Assembly: GCA_035280505.1 (NCBI GenBank) | Contig: DATEFT010000770.1 | Span: 1-15,168, forward strand | DNA from: JAKEHZ01 sp035280505 | GTDB taxonomy: Bacteria; Acidobacteriota; Blastocatellia; RBC074 | DNA length: 15,168 nt | Direction: 5' to 3' | Part shown: positions 15,039 through 15,168 of the stretch, one piece after another | How positions within the stretch are numbered: position 1 is the first letter of the stretch | How the letters are laid out: every line of letters starts with the position of its first letter | Translations under genes and position numbers: made by a program | Notes under the pieces: model-generated | Databases searched by the model: none | Told to the model about the DNA's origin: nothing | Seen by the model: the letters and a program-made list of their open reading frames with translations, nothing else

Positions 15039-15082
15039 TCAAGAGAGACGGAGATTTGATGACGATCGAAAACTTCCGCTAA
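14909..15082 (+). pseudogene. Remnant of a TolB/WD40-like beta-propeller protein (C-terminus)
   Basis: In this frame the DNA reads NEEVSPEYSPDGRRIVFVST, then VSGLSISSDGKSLLFPLV, then GDLMTIENFR and a stop at 15080-15082. The SPDGRRIVF repeat is the PD40 propeller motif. The ending G-L-S-x-S-x-D-G-K through D-L-M-x-x-E-N-F is the usual C-terminus of long acidobacterial winged-helix or kinase proteins with a propeller. A stop codon (14906-14908) lies just upstream in frame, and the two motifs, normally a good distance apart, are nearly adjacent. This suggests both 5' loss and an internal deletion. It is too short to fold as a propeller. The family call is from motif recognition. Confidence 0.6.
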
Positions 15083-15168
15083 GGGCGCGCTGCTCTGTTT
15101 CATCCCAGCAAAGCCAGAGGAGGATACATCGAACAATCTATTACTCGAGGAGCAAGTACACCGGCCCG
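15083..15168. other. Right-edge sequence, nothing assignable
   Basis: There is an AGGAGG (about 15117-15122) but no ATG or GTG at suitable spacing. Several frames are open to the window edge and too short to judge. Confidence 0.3.

Noticed and set aside
14831..15136. A 101-codon minus-strand frame at the right end
   Set aside because: The plus strand of the same bases carries the PD40 propeller motifs and a natural stop, so the minus frame is a shadow.

Overview
The window is GC-rich bacterial DNA that reads as a carbohydrate-use (glycan-scavenging) locus. The organism is most likely a soil Acidobacteriota of the Solibacter/Bryobacter kind. The grounds are a very long Oar-type TonB-dependent receptor with an N-terminal carboxypeptidase-regulatory-like domain, Tat-exported GH95 and GH29 fucosidases, no SusD partner, and a decayed WD40/TolB-like C-terminus of a type common in that phylum. 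This placement is inference from gene style; no marker gene is present.

Left arm (minus strand, read right to left): a GH27 alpha-galactosidase-type enzyme (6185-7531), a GH95 alpha-L-fucosidase-type enzyme (3656-6154) only 30 bases downstream, and then, after a 299-base gap, an Oar-like TonB receptor that starts with TTG at 3356 and runs off the left edge. Centre (plus strand): a LacI-family repressor (7904-8947) diverges from GH27. A convergent 5'-truncated hydrolase remnant follows (9035-9364), then a second, shorter TonB-dependent receptor (9667-11679). Right arm (plus strand): a GH29 alpha-L-fucosidase (11984-13537) and, 61 bases on, an RbsB-type sugar-binding protein (13599-14570) with no permease or ATPase beside it. 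The right end (14571-15168) holds gene debris, including the C-terminus of a TolB/WD40-like propeller protein.

The strongest regulatory signal is a perfect palindrome, TGTTAGCGCTAACA, that occurs twice: before GH27 (7627-7644, 18 bp with flanks) and before GH29 (11817-11830). In both places it fills the spacer between a recognisable -35 and -10 box. This joins the two arms into one regulon, very probably controlled by the LacI-family protein encoded between them. A degenerate copy lies upstream of the Oar-like receptor, and a collapsed copy lies just before the repressor gene.

Working model (inference): the receptors bring fucose- and galactose-bearing oligosaccharides across the outer membrane. 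The exported GH95, GH29 and GH27 enzymes trim alpha-L-fucose (or alpha-L-galactose) and alpha-galactose. The binding protein captures a released sugar, and the repressor lifts when an inducer sugar accumulates. No tRNA, rRNA, CRISPR array or insertion sequence was seen.
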